This document shows positions 15,327 through 23,794 of a stretch of DNA of 63,989 bases, piece after piece. The notes below the pieces were generated by a model. That model was not told where the DNA came from, made no database searches, and saw only the letters and a program-made list of their open reading frames with translations. The position numbers and the translations under genes were made by a program. The stretch is from Bacillota bacterium (GTDB lineage Bacteria; Bacillota; Negativicutes; Sporomusales; Sporomusaceae): the NCBI GenBank assembly GCA_023443285.1, contig JAEZVB010000103.1:1-63989 (forward strand). Reading direction: 5' to 3'. Position 1 is the stretch's first letter; each line of letters starts with the position of its first letter.

Positions 15327-18300
15327 ATGCGGATTTCGATACGGCAACAGTTGATTGTAATTATATGTTCATTAATTTTGCTTGCCATGGTTTCGACAAG
15401 TATGATTAGTTACTCGTTAATTTCTGAAGATTATCAAAAAAAAATGCAATATAATAATTCGCTTATGGCGGAGAGTTTGGCGTCTAACATCGTACAGTTT
15501 ATGCAAAATGCGTATAGTATTAATCAATCAGTAGCGGAATCTCCTGATTTGGAAAAATTAGATCCCGAAAAACAAACGGGTTTGTTAGTAGATACCACAA
15601 AAAGGTATTCTTATTTTCAACTTTTAGCAATTCATAAGCTTAATGGCGATCAAACAGCTCGATCAAGTGGTACTTTGGCCAACCGATCCGAACGCTGGTG
15701 GTTCAAAAAGTTTATGGCAGAACGGAAGCCATTCGTCTCTAAAACCTACTATTCTGTATTTTCTGAGTCACCGATTACTACTATTATTCATGGTATATAT
15801 TCAAATGGTAATTTAGTGGGTCTTCTTATGGCCGATATCGAAATAAAAAAGTTACAACAAATGGTTGAAAGCTATAATTCAGGAGAGGATAGCTATGCCT
15901 ACCTTTTGGATGGGGAAGGAGCAGTAATTGCTCATCCTGACAGGCGGCAGGTAACCGAATTATATAATTATAAGACAATGACAAAAAGGGTGTTATTGCG
16001 GGATTCCAGCGGCAAAATGCTAATTGATGACAAGAATAATGAAATTACCGAGGAAACCCAGATTGAGCTTTCTTCTTCTTTGCAGGGTATTGTCTCCAAA
16101 GTCTTAGAAGGCCGTATTGGGGAGGGTGAGTATACTGACCTAAATGGTGAGGAGTATATTTGTGCTTACCGGGCTATCTCGTTGCCAGGAGCATCTAAAC
16201 CATGGAGCCTGATTGTCGTACAAAAGAAAGGTGCGGTTATGGCCTTTATGGGACAGGCCATGACAAAAGCTACTTTTGTAGGAATAGTAGTACTTGTGCT
16301 TTCGGTGCTATTGACCATATGGTTTTCACGAAAATTAACCACTCCGTTGCTGGATATTGTAAATGCTACCAACCAGATCAAAGACGGTAATCTGGAAGTC
16401 CAGGTTGCTGTTAATGCAACCAATGAGATGAATGTATTAGCTGCCAATTTCAATCAAATGGTATGTGAGTTGCGGCAACATCGTGATGGTCTACAAAAAC
16501 TTGTCGAGGAACGTACTCTTGAGCTGGGCGCGGCCAATCAGGAAATGCTTGCCATGAATGAAGAATTGACAGCTATAAATGAAATATTGGAGGATACAAA
16601 TAATCGTTTAAATGAAGAGAATATGGCCAGGCGTCAGAGTGAAGACAATCTTTTATTGCGCGAAAGGCAATACAGAGCGATAACCGGCCTGCTGACACAG
16701 CCCATCGATAAATATGGAATGGAAGATATACTTGTACCTATTTTGCATAATGCAATTCAATTACTGAATGGAGTAGTATGCTATATCGGTTTATTCGATG
16801 ATGCAGGAGAGAATTTTACTATCCATCATGGTATTGGGATAGACCAGGCTTGGCTTATGAAGCCTAGGCCAGCTAGAGTAGGGATGAAGTGGCAGGTTTA
16901 TACTACCGGTGAGATTTTTTATGTCAAGGACTACCGGATATCTCCAAACCGTAATAAAGACACCTGCCTGGATGCTTCAACAAGTAGTGTAATTATGGCA
17001 CCGCTAAAACAAGCAGGTAAGGTTAATGGTGTTTTTGCTGTGTGTTGGCTGGATGACGTTCACCTTCTGAGTAAGGAGGACATAGAGAGCCTGCGTCAAT
17101 TTAGTGACCTTGCATCTGTAGCTCTCGAACGAGACACTTTCCAGAAGAAACTCAGTCAAGTTGCATTTCACGACACCTTAACAGGTTTACCTAATCGAGC
17201 CAGTTTAAGCCTTTACCTTGAGGCAGAGATGGAACGAGCGCGTGCTGGGGAAGCAACAGGGGTTATTATGTTTATTGATATTGATGATCTTAAAACAGTA
17301 AATGACAATTTCGGTCATTCTGTTGGTGACAATGTTATTGTTGCAGCAAGTCAGTATATTGTCGCCGCAGTAGGTAAAGAGGCTTTTGTTTCCCGAATTG
17401 GTGGTGATGAGTTTATCGTGATTGTTCCTGACGTAAACAATCGGGAAAGAGCTGCGCAAATTGCCGACAAGACTGTTCAAGCACTCTTCAAAGAATACGA
17501 AGTAACTAATGAGAAGATTCATTTGTCTGCCAGTATTGGTGTGTTGCTATACCCTGTAGATGGTGATAAAGCCGAGGATGTTCTGAAAAAGACGGACACT
17601 GCTATGTATGCCGCCAAAAAGGCGGGGCGAAACTGCTGGCGTTTTTATGAACCTATCCTACTCCAAGAGGCTTATGAGAAAATGACACTAACGAACGGCT
17701 TGCGTCGCGCCTTGGAGCGGAATGAGTTCTCGCTTCATTATCAGCCACAATTTGCAGCAGATGGAGAGCGTGTTCTTGGTTTTGAGGCCTTACTCCGGTG
17801 GAATAGCTTAGAATATGGTTTGGTTACCCCAGACCGTTTCATTACGTTAGCTGAACAAAGCGGACTTATCCTGCCAATCGGCAACTGGGTATTACTGGAG
17901 GCCTGTCGTTTCGCCCGGAGACTTGTTGATCTGGGGAGAGAAGATGTTCACGTAGCGGTAAATATATCGGCGCGACAACTGATGTCTGATGAATTTGTGT
18001 CAGATGTCCGAACTAGTATTGAAGAAGCTGGCATAAAACCAGGCCAGCTTGAAATTGAGATTACTGAAAGTGTTTTTATTGAATCTATGGAGGATAGTAT
18101 TCGTAAACTTTGTCAATTGCGTAACATTGGAATTGCCTTGGCGCTAGATGATTTTGGCACAGGATACTCTTCGTTAACTTATTTACGGAGTTTACCTGTA
18201 GAGATCTTGAAGATTGATAAATTATTCATTGATAAGATTATTAGTGATGAGACGCAGTTACAAGTGGTAGGAGCCATTATTGCTTTAGGACACAATTTGA

Positions 18301-18443
18301 ATCTAACTATAGTTGCTGAAGGAGTAGAAACTGAGGAGCAGTTACACGTATTGCAAAAGGTTGGATGTAACCGTATTCAGGGGTATATTTTCAGCAAACC
18401 GCTTACAGAAAAAGCAGCGATAAGTTTGCTGGAGCATAAATAA
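15327..18443 (+). CDS. Sensor protein with Cache, HAMP, GAF, GGDEF and EAL domains
   Basis: A 1038-residue membrane-bound c-di-GMP enzyme. It has an N-terminal helix (residues about 8-30), an extracytoplasmic double-Cache region (to about 300), a second helix and HAMP (about 310-385), a coiled coil (385-445) and GAF (about 450-610). GGDEF follows with intact RIGGDEF at 692-696, and EAL from about 800 with intact FEALLRW, EITES, DDFGTGYSSL and AEGVET. Both catalytic sites look complete, so it may make and break c-di-GMP depending on signals. No RxxD inhibitory site precedes GGDEF. The ATG is at 15327. It is a single gene with its own terminator, 2 kb from a c-di-GMP-I riboswitch. Confidence 0.93.
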   Translation: MRISIRQQLIVIICSLILLAMVSTSMISYSLISEDYQKKMQYNNSLMAESLASNIVQFMQNAYSINQSVAESPDLEKLDPEKQTGLLVDTTKRYSYFQLLAIHKLNGDQTARSSGTLANRSERWWFKKFMAERKPFVSKTYYSVFSESPITTIIHGIYSNGNLVGLLMADIEIKKLQQMVESYNSGEDSYAYLLDGEGAVIAHPDRRQVTELYNYKTMTKRVLLRDSSGKMLIDDKNNEITEETQIELSSSLQGIVSKVLEGRIGEGEYTDLNGEEYICAYRAISLPGASKPWSLIVVQKKGAVMAFMGQAMTKATFVGIVVLVLSVLLTIWFSRKLTTPLLDIVNATNQIKDGNLEVQVAVNATNEMNVLAANFNQMVCELRQHRDGLQKLVEERTLELGAANQEMLAMNEELTAINEILEDTNNRLNEENMARRQSEDNLLLRERQYRAITGLLTQPIDKYGMEDILVPILHNAIQLLNGVVCYIGLFDDAGENFTIHHGIGIDQAWLMKPRPARVGMKWQVYTTGEIFYVKDYRISPNRNKDTCLDASTSSVIMAPLKQAGKVNGVFAVCWLDDVHLLSKEDIESLRQFSDLASVALERDTFQKKLSQVAFHDTLTGLPNRASLSLYLEAEMERARAGEATGVIMFIDIDDLKTVNDNFGHSVGDNVIVAASQYIVAAVGKEAFVSRIGGDEFIVIVPDVNNRERAAQIADKTVQALFKEYEVTNEKIHLSASIGVLLYPVDGDKAEDVLKKTDTAMYAAKKAGRNCWRFYEPILLQEAYEKMTLTNGLRRALERNEFSLHYQPQFAADGERVLGFEALLRWNSLEYGLVTPDRFITLAEQSGLILPIGNWVLLEACRFARRLVDLGREDVHVAVNISARQLMSDEFVSDVRTSIEEAGIKPGQLEIEITESVFIESMEDSIRKLCQLRNIGIALALDDFGTGYSSLTYLRSLPVEILKIDKLFIDKIISDETQLQVVGAIIALGHNLNLTIVAEGVETEEQLHVLQKVGCNRIQGYIFSKPLTEKAAISLLEHK

Positions 18444-18468
18444 CAACTATTGTACTGGTATAATAGTT

Positions 18469-18506
18469 TAAGGCCTGAGCATACGCTCAGGCCTTAGCAA
18501 TTTTTT
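18469..18506 (+). terminator. Terminator of the GGDEF-EAL gene
   Basis: TAAGGCCTGAGC pairs perfectly with GCTCAGGCCTTA around ATAC, followed by TTTTTT at 18501-18506. Confidence 0.9.
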
Positions 18507-18521
18507 GGATTTGTTTAATTA

Positions 18522-18716
18522 TTATAAATGAACGATGTGAACAGAACCTAAAGATTGCAATAATTGTCGGCCTTTTGCTGAGATTTCTACAATGTAGGCA
18601 GGGCCAATATTAAAAGTATCGACAAATTCCTGAAAAATATCATTGTCTGTATGCTGTTGTTTATTAATTTTTTTAAGATGAACTGTGGGATTATTTGATA
18701 CTATATCAATAGCCAT
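18522..18716 (-). CDS. Small conserved-looking hypothetical protein
   Basis: A 64-residue frame, cytoplasmic by composition, with MAIDIVSNNP at the start, a polar middle and YIVEISAKGRQLLQSLGSV near the end. The start is taken at ATG 18716, nine bases after AGAGG; the ATG at 18722 is too close to that site. It lies between the GGDEF-EAL terminator and the metal ABC operon. I recognise no family. The phrase ISAKGRQLL suggests a short folded domain rather than random coding, but confidence is moderate. Confidence 0.5.
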   Translation of the reverse strand: MAIDIVSNNPTVHLKKINKQQHTDNDIFQEFVDTFNIGPAYIVEISAKGRQLLQSLGSVHIVHL

Positions 18717-18843
18717 GCACATTTACCTCTCACTATGATTCTATAGTATTACTATGCTATGAATGGTAGCTTATGTCAATAGGGAAATGGTGAATCTCAT
18801 TTGAAAGTAGCTAAGATACAATAGATCTCTCATTGTACCTCTT

Positions 18844-19689
18844 TTAGCCGATAAAACGATTTCGCATTGCAAAAGTAGTAAAAAAAAGCATGGATGAGAT
18901 GAGGACTATTGTCGGGCCTGTCGCCGTATTCAAGTAATAGGAAAGGATTAAACCTGTTATCCCTGAAAAAACTGCAAAACCTACTGAGGCGAAATGATAT
19001 TGTCTGACATTGCTGGTTATATTACGGGCGGCGGCCGCTGGCAGAACTAACAAGGAATTAATAATCAGTAGTCCTACCCATTGAATAGTCATTGCCACAA
19101 CTACGGCCAGAGCTGATGAAAATAAAATTTCGATCAGTAATGTATTGATTCCGCGACTGGAGGCTAGCGAGGGATTGATACTAATAATTAGCAATTTATT
19201 AAACAGCAATAGCCATAACAGGATAACGCCAACCATTACGCCAAATAACATGACTATTTCCCCTGGTGTTATACTTAACAAGTCGCCAATCAAGAAAGTT
19301 GAAAATTTATTAAAGCCTCCGCCAAAGGACATTAATACCAAACCTAAGGCTACTGCAGTTGATGCAAAGACTCCAATGATTGTATCTGATGATGTTTTAC
19401 TCTTATGCTTGATAAGCGTAATCAGGATAGCAAAAGCAATAGAAAAAAGAAGGATGCCCCATAATGGACTTAAACCGCCTACCAATACGCCAATTGCAAT
19501 TCCAGTAAACGCGCCATGGCCTAGCGAATCCGAAAAAAAGGCCATACGGCTGCTGACCACCATTGTGCTTAGTATGCCAAATAGAGGTGTAGCCAGCAAA
19601 ATTGCTAGCAGAGCATTTTTCATAAAAGTATGTTCTACCCAGTGAAACGGAAGCAGCGTGCTAACTAATTCGTACCAAAAATCCAACAC
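18844..19689 (-). CDS. znuB: Metal ABC transporter permease (ZnuB type)
   Basis: A 281-residue ABC-3 permease with about eight hydrophobic helices. It contains the family stretch SDSLGHGAFTGIAIG and the later region SSALAVVVAMTIQWVGLLIINSLLVLPAAAARN, which I give in parts as ALAVVVAM and LLVLPAAAARN. It forms the membrane channel for Zn2+ (or Mn2+) uptake with the ATPase encoded just upstream. The start overlaps the ATPase stop by one base at 19689, which implies coupling. It is the last gene of a fur-type regulator/binding protein/ATPase/permease operon. The metal is inferred from gene order. Confidence 0.88.
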   Translation of the reverse strand: MLDFWYELVSTLLPFHWVEHTFMKNALLAILLATPLFGILSTMVVSSRMAFFSDSLGHGAFTGIAIGVLVGGLSPLWGILLFSIAFAILITLIKHKSKTSSDTIIGVFASTAVALGLVLMSFGGGFNKFSTFLIGDLLSITPGEIVMLFGVMVGVILLWLLLFNKLLIISINPSLASSRGINTLLIEILFSSALAVVVAMTIQWVGLLIINSLLVLPAAAARNITSNVRQYHFASVGFAVFSGITGLILSYYLNTATGPTIVLISSMLFFTTFAMRNRFIG

Positions 19690-20507
19690 TACACCTCCAA
19701 CCTTTTCATTACAGACGCATTTGGTAGTTGTGCATGTTGTCCGCTACGAGGCATTCCAAAGGTTTTACGTGTCTGCTCATCACTAAAGACTTGTTCTGGA
19801 GTGCCATTGCAAAGTACCTGGCCATTCAGGAGAATAACCCGGTCGGCATACTTTTCGACTAAAGCAAGATCGTGAGACACCAAAATAATTGAAAGATCAA
19901 AGTTTTCCCGTAGCTCTGATACGATATCATAAAACAATTCTAGCCCATTCTGATCAATACCGGATACAGGCTCATCAAGCAGCAATAAATCAGGAATGGG
20001 ATCAAGTGCGAGTGCAAGTAGTATTCGTTGCAGTTCACCACCTGATAGTGCTCCTAGTCGTCGATCGATCAGATGGGCTGCCTTTACCTTTTCTAGATTG
20101 TTACTAACTCTGGCGCGAATACTTTGCGGACTCATCAGCCAGGAAGGAATGTTAGTCAAAGAGGCCATAAAAACATCCAATACACTGGTCGGGGTACTCA
20201 GATCAAAATTTAGATATTGGGGAACATAACCGATACAAGGGTGTCCGCTGCGGGCACCCTTTGCATCAAAATATGTTAAGTCGCCTGTATGGGTAATTTC
20301 TCCAAGTATTGCTTTTAACAGCGTGCTTTTACCGGCCCCGTTAGCGCCAATTATTGCTGTTAATTCACCGCAGTGGATGTGAATATTTACGTCTTTAAGT
20401 ATCTGGGCTTTGCCAATAGTGACATTGAAATTTTCGATTTTTGTACAACATAACCGCTGACAAAGGTTTCCACTATTGTCGCAGCAGTGTTTGTTTTGCT
20501 TAATCAT
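19689..20507 (-). CDS. znuC: Metal ABC transporter ATP-binding protein (ZnuC type)
   Basis: A 272-residue ATPase with Walker A GANGAGKST, signature LSGGELQR, Walker B LLLLDEP and the switch histidine in ILVSHD. The N terminus has an extra Cys-rich stretch before the ABC domain (CCDNSGNLCQRLCC, residues 8-21), which is not usual for ZnuC and could bind metal. ATG 20507 overlaps the stop of the binding-protein gene (ATGA). It energises the ZnuB-type permease and couples to the ZnuA-type lipoprotein. Confidence 0.88.
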   Translation of the reverse strand: MIKQNKHCCDNSGNLCQRLCCTKIENFNVTIGKAQILKDVNIHIHCGELTAIIGANGAGKSTLLKAILGEITHTGDLTYFDAKGARSGHPCIGYVPQYLNFDLSTPTSVLDVFMASLTNIPSWLMSPQSIRARVSNNLEKVKAAHLIDRRLGALSGGELQRILLALALDPIPDLLLLDEPVSGIDQNGLELFYDIVSELRENFDLSIILVSHDLALVEKYADRVILLNGQVLCNGTPEQVFSDEQTRKTFGMPRSGQHAQLPNASVMKRLEV

Positions 20508-21430
20508 TGTAAAGCGCCTTGCAGTGTTTTTAAATTTTTCTGCATGATATTGAGATAATCATTGTAAGCCTCCGGCTTGGCATCACCTGTTACTGCCGGA
20601 TCCAGTGTATAAACTGTCGCTCCAGTTTCTCTGGCAATAATATCTGCCGCCTTGGCTGGATACTGTGGTTCGGCAAACAATGCCTTTATATTGGATTCTT
20701 TGATTTGCTTAATAGTATCTTCGAGTTCCTTGGGCGATGGTTCTGTGCCTGGTTCTCTTTCAATTACAGTAACAATATGTAGTTTGAATTCCTGGGCAAA
20801 ATAGGGAAAGGCTTCATGAAAGGTAACGATGTCTTTATGTGGAGCATTATCTAAGGATTTGTGCATGGTATCACGCAAGGCAGATAGTTTTTCTATATAT
20901 TCATTGGCATTACGTTTATACTGATCGGCATGAGCGCTATCCAAAGCTGAGAGCTGCTCGGCAATAGTTTGCACTTGCAGTATGGCATTAGAGATACTAA
21001 CCCACACATGCGGATTTTCCTCGCCATTTTCATCTTTAAGTAATACAATCCCTTTGCTTGCATCCACTACCTTTAATTGAGGCTGTTGTTTCATTGCTTT
21101 GTCTAGAAAAGCCTCCATACCTGCGCCATTAATAACAAAGGCGTCAGCTTTTTCAAGAGTTTTTAAATCTGCTGGTGTCAATTGATAATCATGCAGGCAA
21201 CCGGTTTGCGCTTTTGTCATATTTACTACCTGAACGCCTGGAATTCCCTTTGTAACATTGATGGTCGAAATATACATGGGATAGAATGACGTTACAATGG
21301 TAATTTGCTTTTCAGACCCGGCACTTGTGGGACTTCCCTGTTTTTCTGTATTTTTAGTTTGGCCGCACCCAGCTAAAAGAAGGGCACTGATTGTTAATAA
21401 TGATACTAGTTTAATTAACCTTGAAAACAT
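20504..21430 (-). CDS. znuA: Metal-binding lipoprotein of the ABC uptake system (ZnuA type)
   Basis: A 308-residue cluster A-I binding protein. A lipoprotein signal ends in the lipobox LLLAGC (cysteine about 22). Metal ligands are visible as His in CLHDYQL, His in NPHVWVS, His in TFHEAFPYF and Asp in YTLDPAV. The long His-rich loop of many Zn-specific ZnuA proteins is missing, so Mn2+ specificity is not excluded. The start is ATG 21430 because AGGAGG lies seven bases upstream; a longer frame to 21478 overlaps the regulator. It is membrane-anchored outside the cytoplasm and hands metal to the ZnuBC-type transporter. Confidence 0.87.
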   Translation of the reverse strand: MFSRLIKLVSLLTISALLLAGCGQTKNTEKQGSPTSAGSEKQITIVTSFYPMYISTINVTKGIPGVQVVNMTKAQTGCLHDYQLTPADLKTLEKADAFVINGAGMEAFLDKAMKQQPQLKVVDASKGIVLLKDENGEENPHVWVSISNAILQVQTIAEQLSALDSAHADQYKRNANEYIEKLSALRDTMHKSLDNAPHKDIVTFHEAFPYFAQEFKLHIVTVIEREPGTEPSPKELEDTIKQIKESNIKALFAEPQYPAKAADIIARETGATVYTLDPAVTGDAKPEAYNDYLNIMQKNLKTLQGALQ

Positions 21431-21453
21431 TTGAATTCCTCCTGATACTAAAA

Positions 21454-21870
21454 TTATCTTGCTTGACAATCGGCGCAATAACCATAAAATTCCAAGCTAT
21501 GCCCCATGATTTTGAAATTATTTTCCTGAGCGATTTTCTCACAGTCTGCCATAACCGGGCAGTAGTCTAGGCACTCCATTTTGCCGCAGGTTAGGCAAAT
21601 TAAATGATGATGATGCTTGGTAGCTATTTCAAAAACGCTTACATCCCGACCTTTTATATTGATTTGATGTAATACTCCCATCTCGGTAAGCAGATTTAAA
21701 TTTCTATAAATAGTGTCAATGCCCATATCCGGATTAATTTTTTTCGCATAATCGAGAATGTCCTGGGCTGTTGGAAATTGTCCACAGTCAAACAGCGCCT
21801 TAATAACTGCCCGGCGTTGCGGCGTCATTTTGTACCCTTTTGACTGCAAAAGTTCAATAACTCCCTCCAA
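21454..21870 (-). CDS. Fur-family metal regulator (Zur-like)
   Basis: A 138-residue Fur protein. The winged helix includes MTPQRRAVIKALF and GIDTIYRNLNLLTEMG, and the dimerisation domain holds the metal sites HHHHLICLTCGKMEC and YGYCADC (two CxxC structural zinc pairs). The start is taken at TTG 21870, seven bases after AGGAGG; the GTG at 21879 overlaps that RBS. It heads the znuA-znuC-znuB type operon, so a Zur role in sensing zinc and repressing uptake is the best guess; PerR or Mur are less likely. A 20-base palindrome at 21885-21904 is its probable operator. Confidence 0.85.
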   Translation of the reverse strand: MEGVIELLQSKGYKMTPQRRAVIKALFDCGQFPTAQDILDYAKKINPDMGIDTIYRNLNLLTEMGVLHQINIKGRDVSVFEIATKHHHHLICLTCGKMECLDYCPVMADCEKIAQENNFKIMGHSLEFYGYCADCQAR

Positions 21871-21884
21871 ATAGTTCACCTCCT

Positions 21885-21904
21885 AAATAGTAATATTCTT
21901 ATTT
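21885..21904. promoter_or_regulatory. Candidate Fur/Zur operator
   Basis: AAATAGTAAT and ATTCTTATTT form an inverted repeat matching at eight of ten positions, immediately upstream of the fur-type gene. This is the usual position and AT-rich character of a Fur-family box. Confidence 0.55.
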
Positions 21905-22094
21905 AAGCATATACCTTTCTTAGAGTCACGTCAAGACAGCGAATTACCCTATTCGGTCTAACTGCATGCACTAAGCTCTTTTCCTAAACGAGGTTGGGGT
22001 GGCATTCCTATATTTGTATCCTCTAAGCTACAGGTTCCGTATCAGCATTTGTCTGCATATTATGTAACAAACTGCTAGTAAGGAGGACACAATT

Positions 22095-22919
22095 GTGGAT
22101 ATATTCTGTCGTGAAGTAAAACCCTACGAATGTCTGAATATGAGGCGTGTTCAGTTTTGGCTTAGAATAATGAAAGAACATTCCTTGTTTATGAAGTTGG
22201 GTTTTGCATGTTCTGACACGGAGCTTATTTGCCAGGCGGAAGAATTCTATAATGTTTTTGAAAACCTTGAAAAACAATCATGCAATGTAAAGTGTGAAGA
22301 AGAGTTTATGGCTTTCGTTAGTAAGATTATGGTAGCCGTTAAAAATATTTTTGCTTTTAAACGTCATGTTCTACATCTACTTATTGAATGCCAAATTGGA
22401 GGCGCTAATTATCCGCTCTTAATAGACCACATTTCGCGCGAGGCCATGTACTTTCTCAAGCTTCTCCAGAAAATTCAAAACGGCGAAATGCAATATCCGG
22501 TTGATTCCATTGTCAGCGACAATGTCTTCTGGCTTAGACATATGGCAGACCATGCCAGATTCATCGTGGGTTTGCTTGATCCCTCTGAGCGAGGCTTTGT
22601 TGAGAAAGCCAACGCTTTTGCTGTTCAATTTGAGCAATTACAGCTGCAAGCGCGCGACCTCGACAGTATGCTGTGGCATGCTTGTCCCAATAATGACCTT
22701 ATTCGATTTGAAAAAGATGTAACTAACGCAACCATGCAAATCAGGGATTTTAAAGAAGCCGCGCGGGATTTAATTGCAGCCTGCAGAGTAATATCTTTGA
22801 TACCACCGTTATTGGCAGACCATGTAATGCGGGAAGCGGAGTACTTTTTGGAAGTTCTTGAGCAAATACAACATGACATTCCCAAGATCGAGGGAAAGAT
22901 TGTTGTATGTGATTATTAG
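22095..22919 (+). CDS. DUF2935 protein with internal duplication
   Basis: A 274-residue all-helical protein of the DUF2935 family found in clostridia and relatives. The two halves repeat each other. FWLRIMKEH (21-29) matches FWLRHMADH (145-153), and DHISREAMYFLKLL (111-124) matches DHVMREAEYFLEVL (242-255). The repeated Glu/His/Asp positions suggest a ferritin-like di-metal helical bundle, though this is inference. The start is GTG 22095, eight bases after AAGGAGG. It stands alone. No signal peptide is present. Function is unknown. Confidence 0.82.
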   Translation: MDIFCREVKPYECLNMRRVQFWLRIMKEHSLFMKLGFACSDTELICQAEEFYNVFENLEKQSCNVKCEEEFMAFVSKIMVAVKNIFAFKRHVLHLLIECQIGGANYPLLIDHISREAMYFLKLLQKIQNGEMQYPVDSIVSDNVFWLRHMADHARFIVGLLDPSERGFVEKANAFAVQFEQLQLQARDLDSMLWHACPNNDLIRFEKDVTNATMQIRDFKEAARDLIAACRVISLIPPLLADHVMREAEYFLEVLEQIQHDIPKIEGKIVVCDY

Positions 22920-23123
22920 CCCGGAAGATTATATAGATACCTATAGTATAGTACCATAAATAGTTTTTATCCATATAATGGAATATTGCATTGGAGATTT
23001 GCTGATATAATATCTAATAAAATCCATTAGATATTCATATTCAATTCATAAGTTCTTCACATTCTCCTGTTATTATTAGCATAAACCAAAAACAACCGCA
23101 AATGTGGCGAAGGAGAATGAAGA

Positions 23124-23630
23124 ATGAATATGACCCATTATATGGAATTGTTGGCTGTAAACCAACCTTGGAATCTCATCATATATATGGTGATTCCGGT
23201 AGCACTGGCAGAGGCGCTGGTAGCTACAGAATTTTTTGTAGTTTTTAATAGAGGCAAAGCCGGCGGGCTGCTGCGTACCCTCAATAAATACATTGGGATT
23301 ATCCTAGGCTTTTACTTCCTTGGTATATTTCTCAATTTGATGGTTACCGCAGTTCCTGGGATGCCATGGCGTGGGATAGCAGATGTACTAGCAGTCGGCT
23401 CCTACTTGAGCGGCGTTATTCCGCTTATGGGGATTGCGCTTTTGGAACTGGGTGTTATTGGCGGGGGTAAAACAGAGGATGAGAAACTTAAACTACACTT
23501 TATTTTGCTTACCGTATTTCTGATAGTTGCCCATATTGCCATGGTTTTCGGGATGGTTGACCCTACCATAATGGGTTGGAATCCGAGCGCTGCTCCGGCT
23601 CCAATGCAACACAACATGCATCACAACTAA
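23124..23630 (+). CDS. Small integral membrane protein with His/Met-rich tail
   Basis: A 168-residue protein with about four membrane helices (for example LIIYMVIPVALAEALVATEF, YIGIILGFYFLGIFL, and two later ones). The C-terminal tail MQHNMHHN is rich in Met and His. I recall similar uncharacterised membrane proteins (possibly the DUF6803 type) but do not assign a function. The tail and the Met/His content could bind copper or another soft metal. The ATG is preceded by GAAGGAG. A strong terminator follows at 23637-23678, so it is monocistronic. Confidence 0.7.
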   Translation: MNMTHYMELLAVNQPWNLIIYMVIPVALAEALVATEFFVVFNRGKAGGLLRTLNKYIGIILGFYFLGIFLNLMVTAVPGMPWRGIADVLAVGSYLSGVIPLMGIALLELGVIGGGKTEDEKLKLHFILLTVFLIVAHIAMVFGMVDPTIMGWNPSAAPAPMQHNMHHN

Positions 23631-23636
23631 AACACG

Positions 23637-23678
23637 AAATGCCTGATCCATATGAAAATGTGGATCAGGCATTTTTTT
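23637..23678 (+). terminator. Terminator after the membrane protein gene
   Basis: A 14-bp perfect stem (23637-23650 with 23661-23674) is followed by a run of seven T residues. Confidence 0.92.
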
Positions 23679-23722
23679 AGTATTTTTGGCAACTTTCAAA
23701 ATAGACAATATTTTGCTAATAT

Positions 23723-23751
23723 TTGCAGGGAATTTAGGAAATATGTAGAAT
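23723..23751 (+). promoter_or_regulatory. Predicted acsB promoter
   Basis: TTGCAG (23723-23728) and TAGAAT (23746-23751) with a 17-base spacer, 43 bases before the acsB start. Confidence 0.55.
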
Positions 23752-23794
23752 AAAACTATGTGCAAAAAATAACATACTTAAAGGAGGCTTACTA

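Noticed and set aside
19145..19645. 166-residue open frame on the plus strand
   Set aside because: It lies entirely antisense to the ZnuB-type permease, is low-complexity Pro/Thr/Ile-rich and has no RBS; the permease motifs on the other strand are clear.
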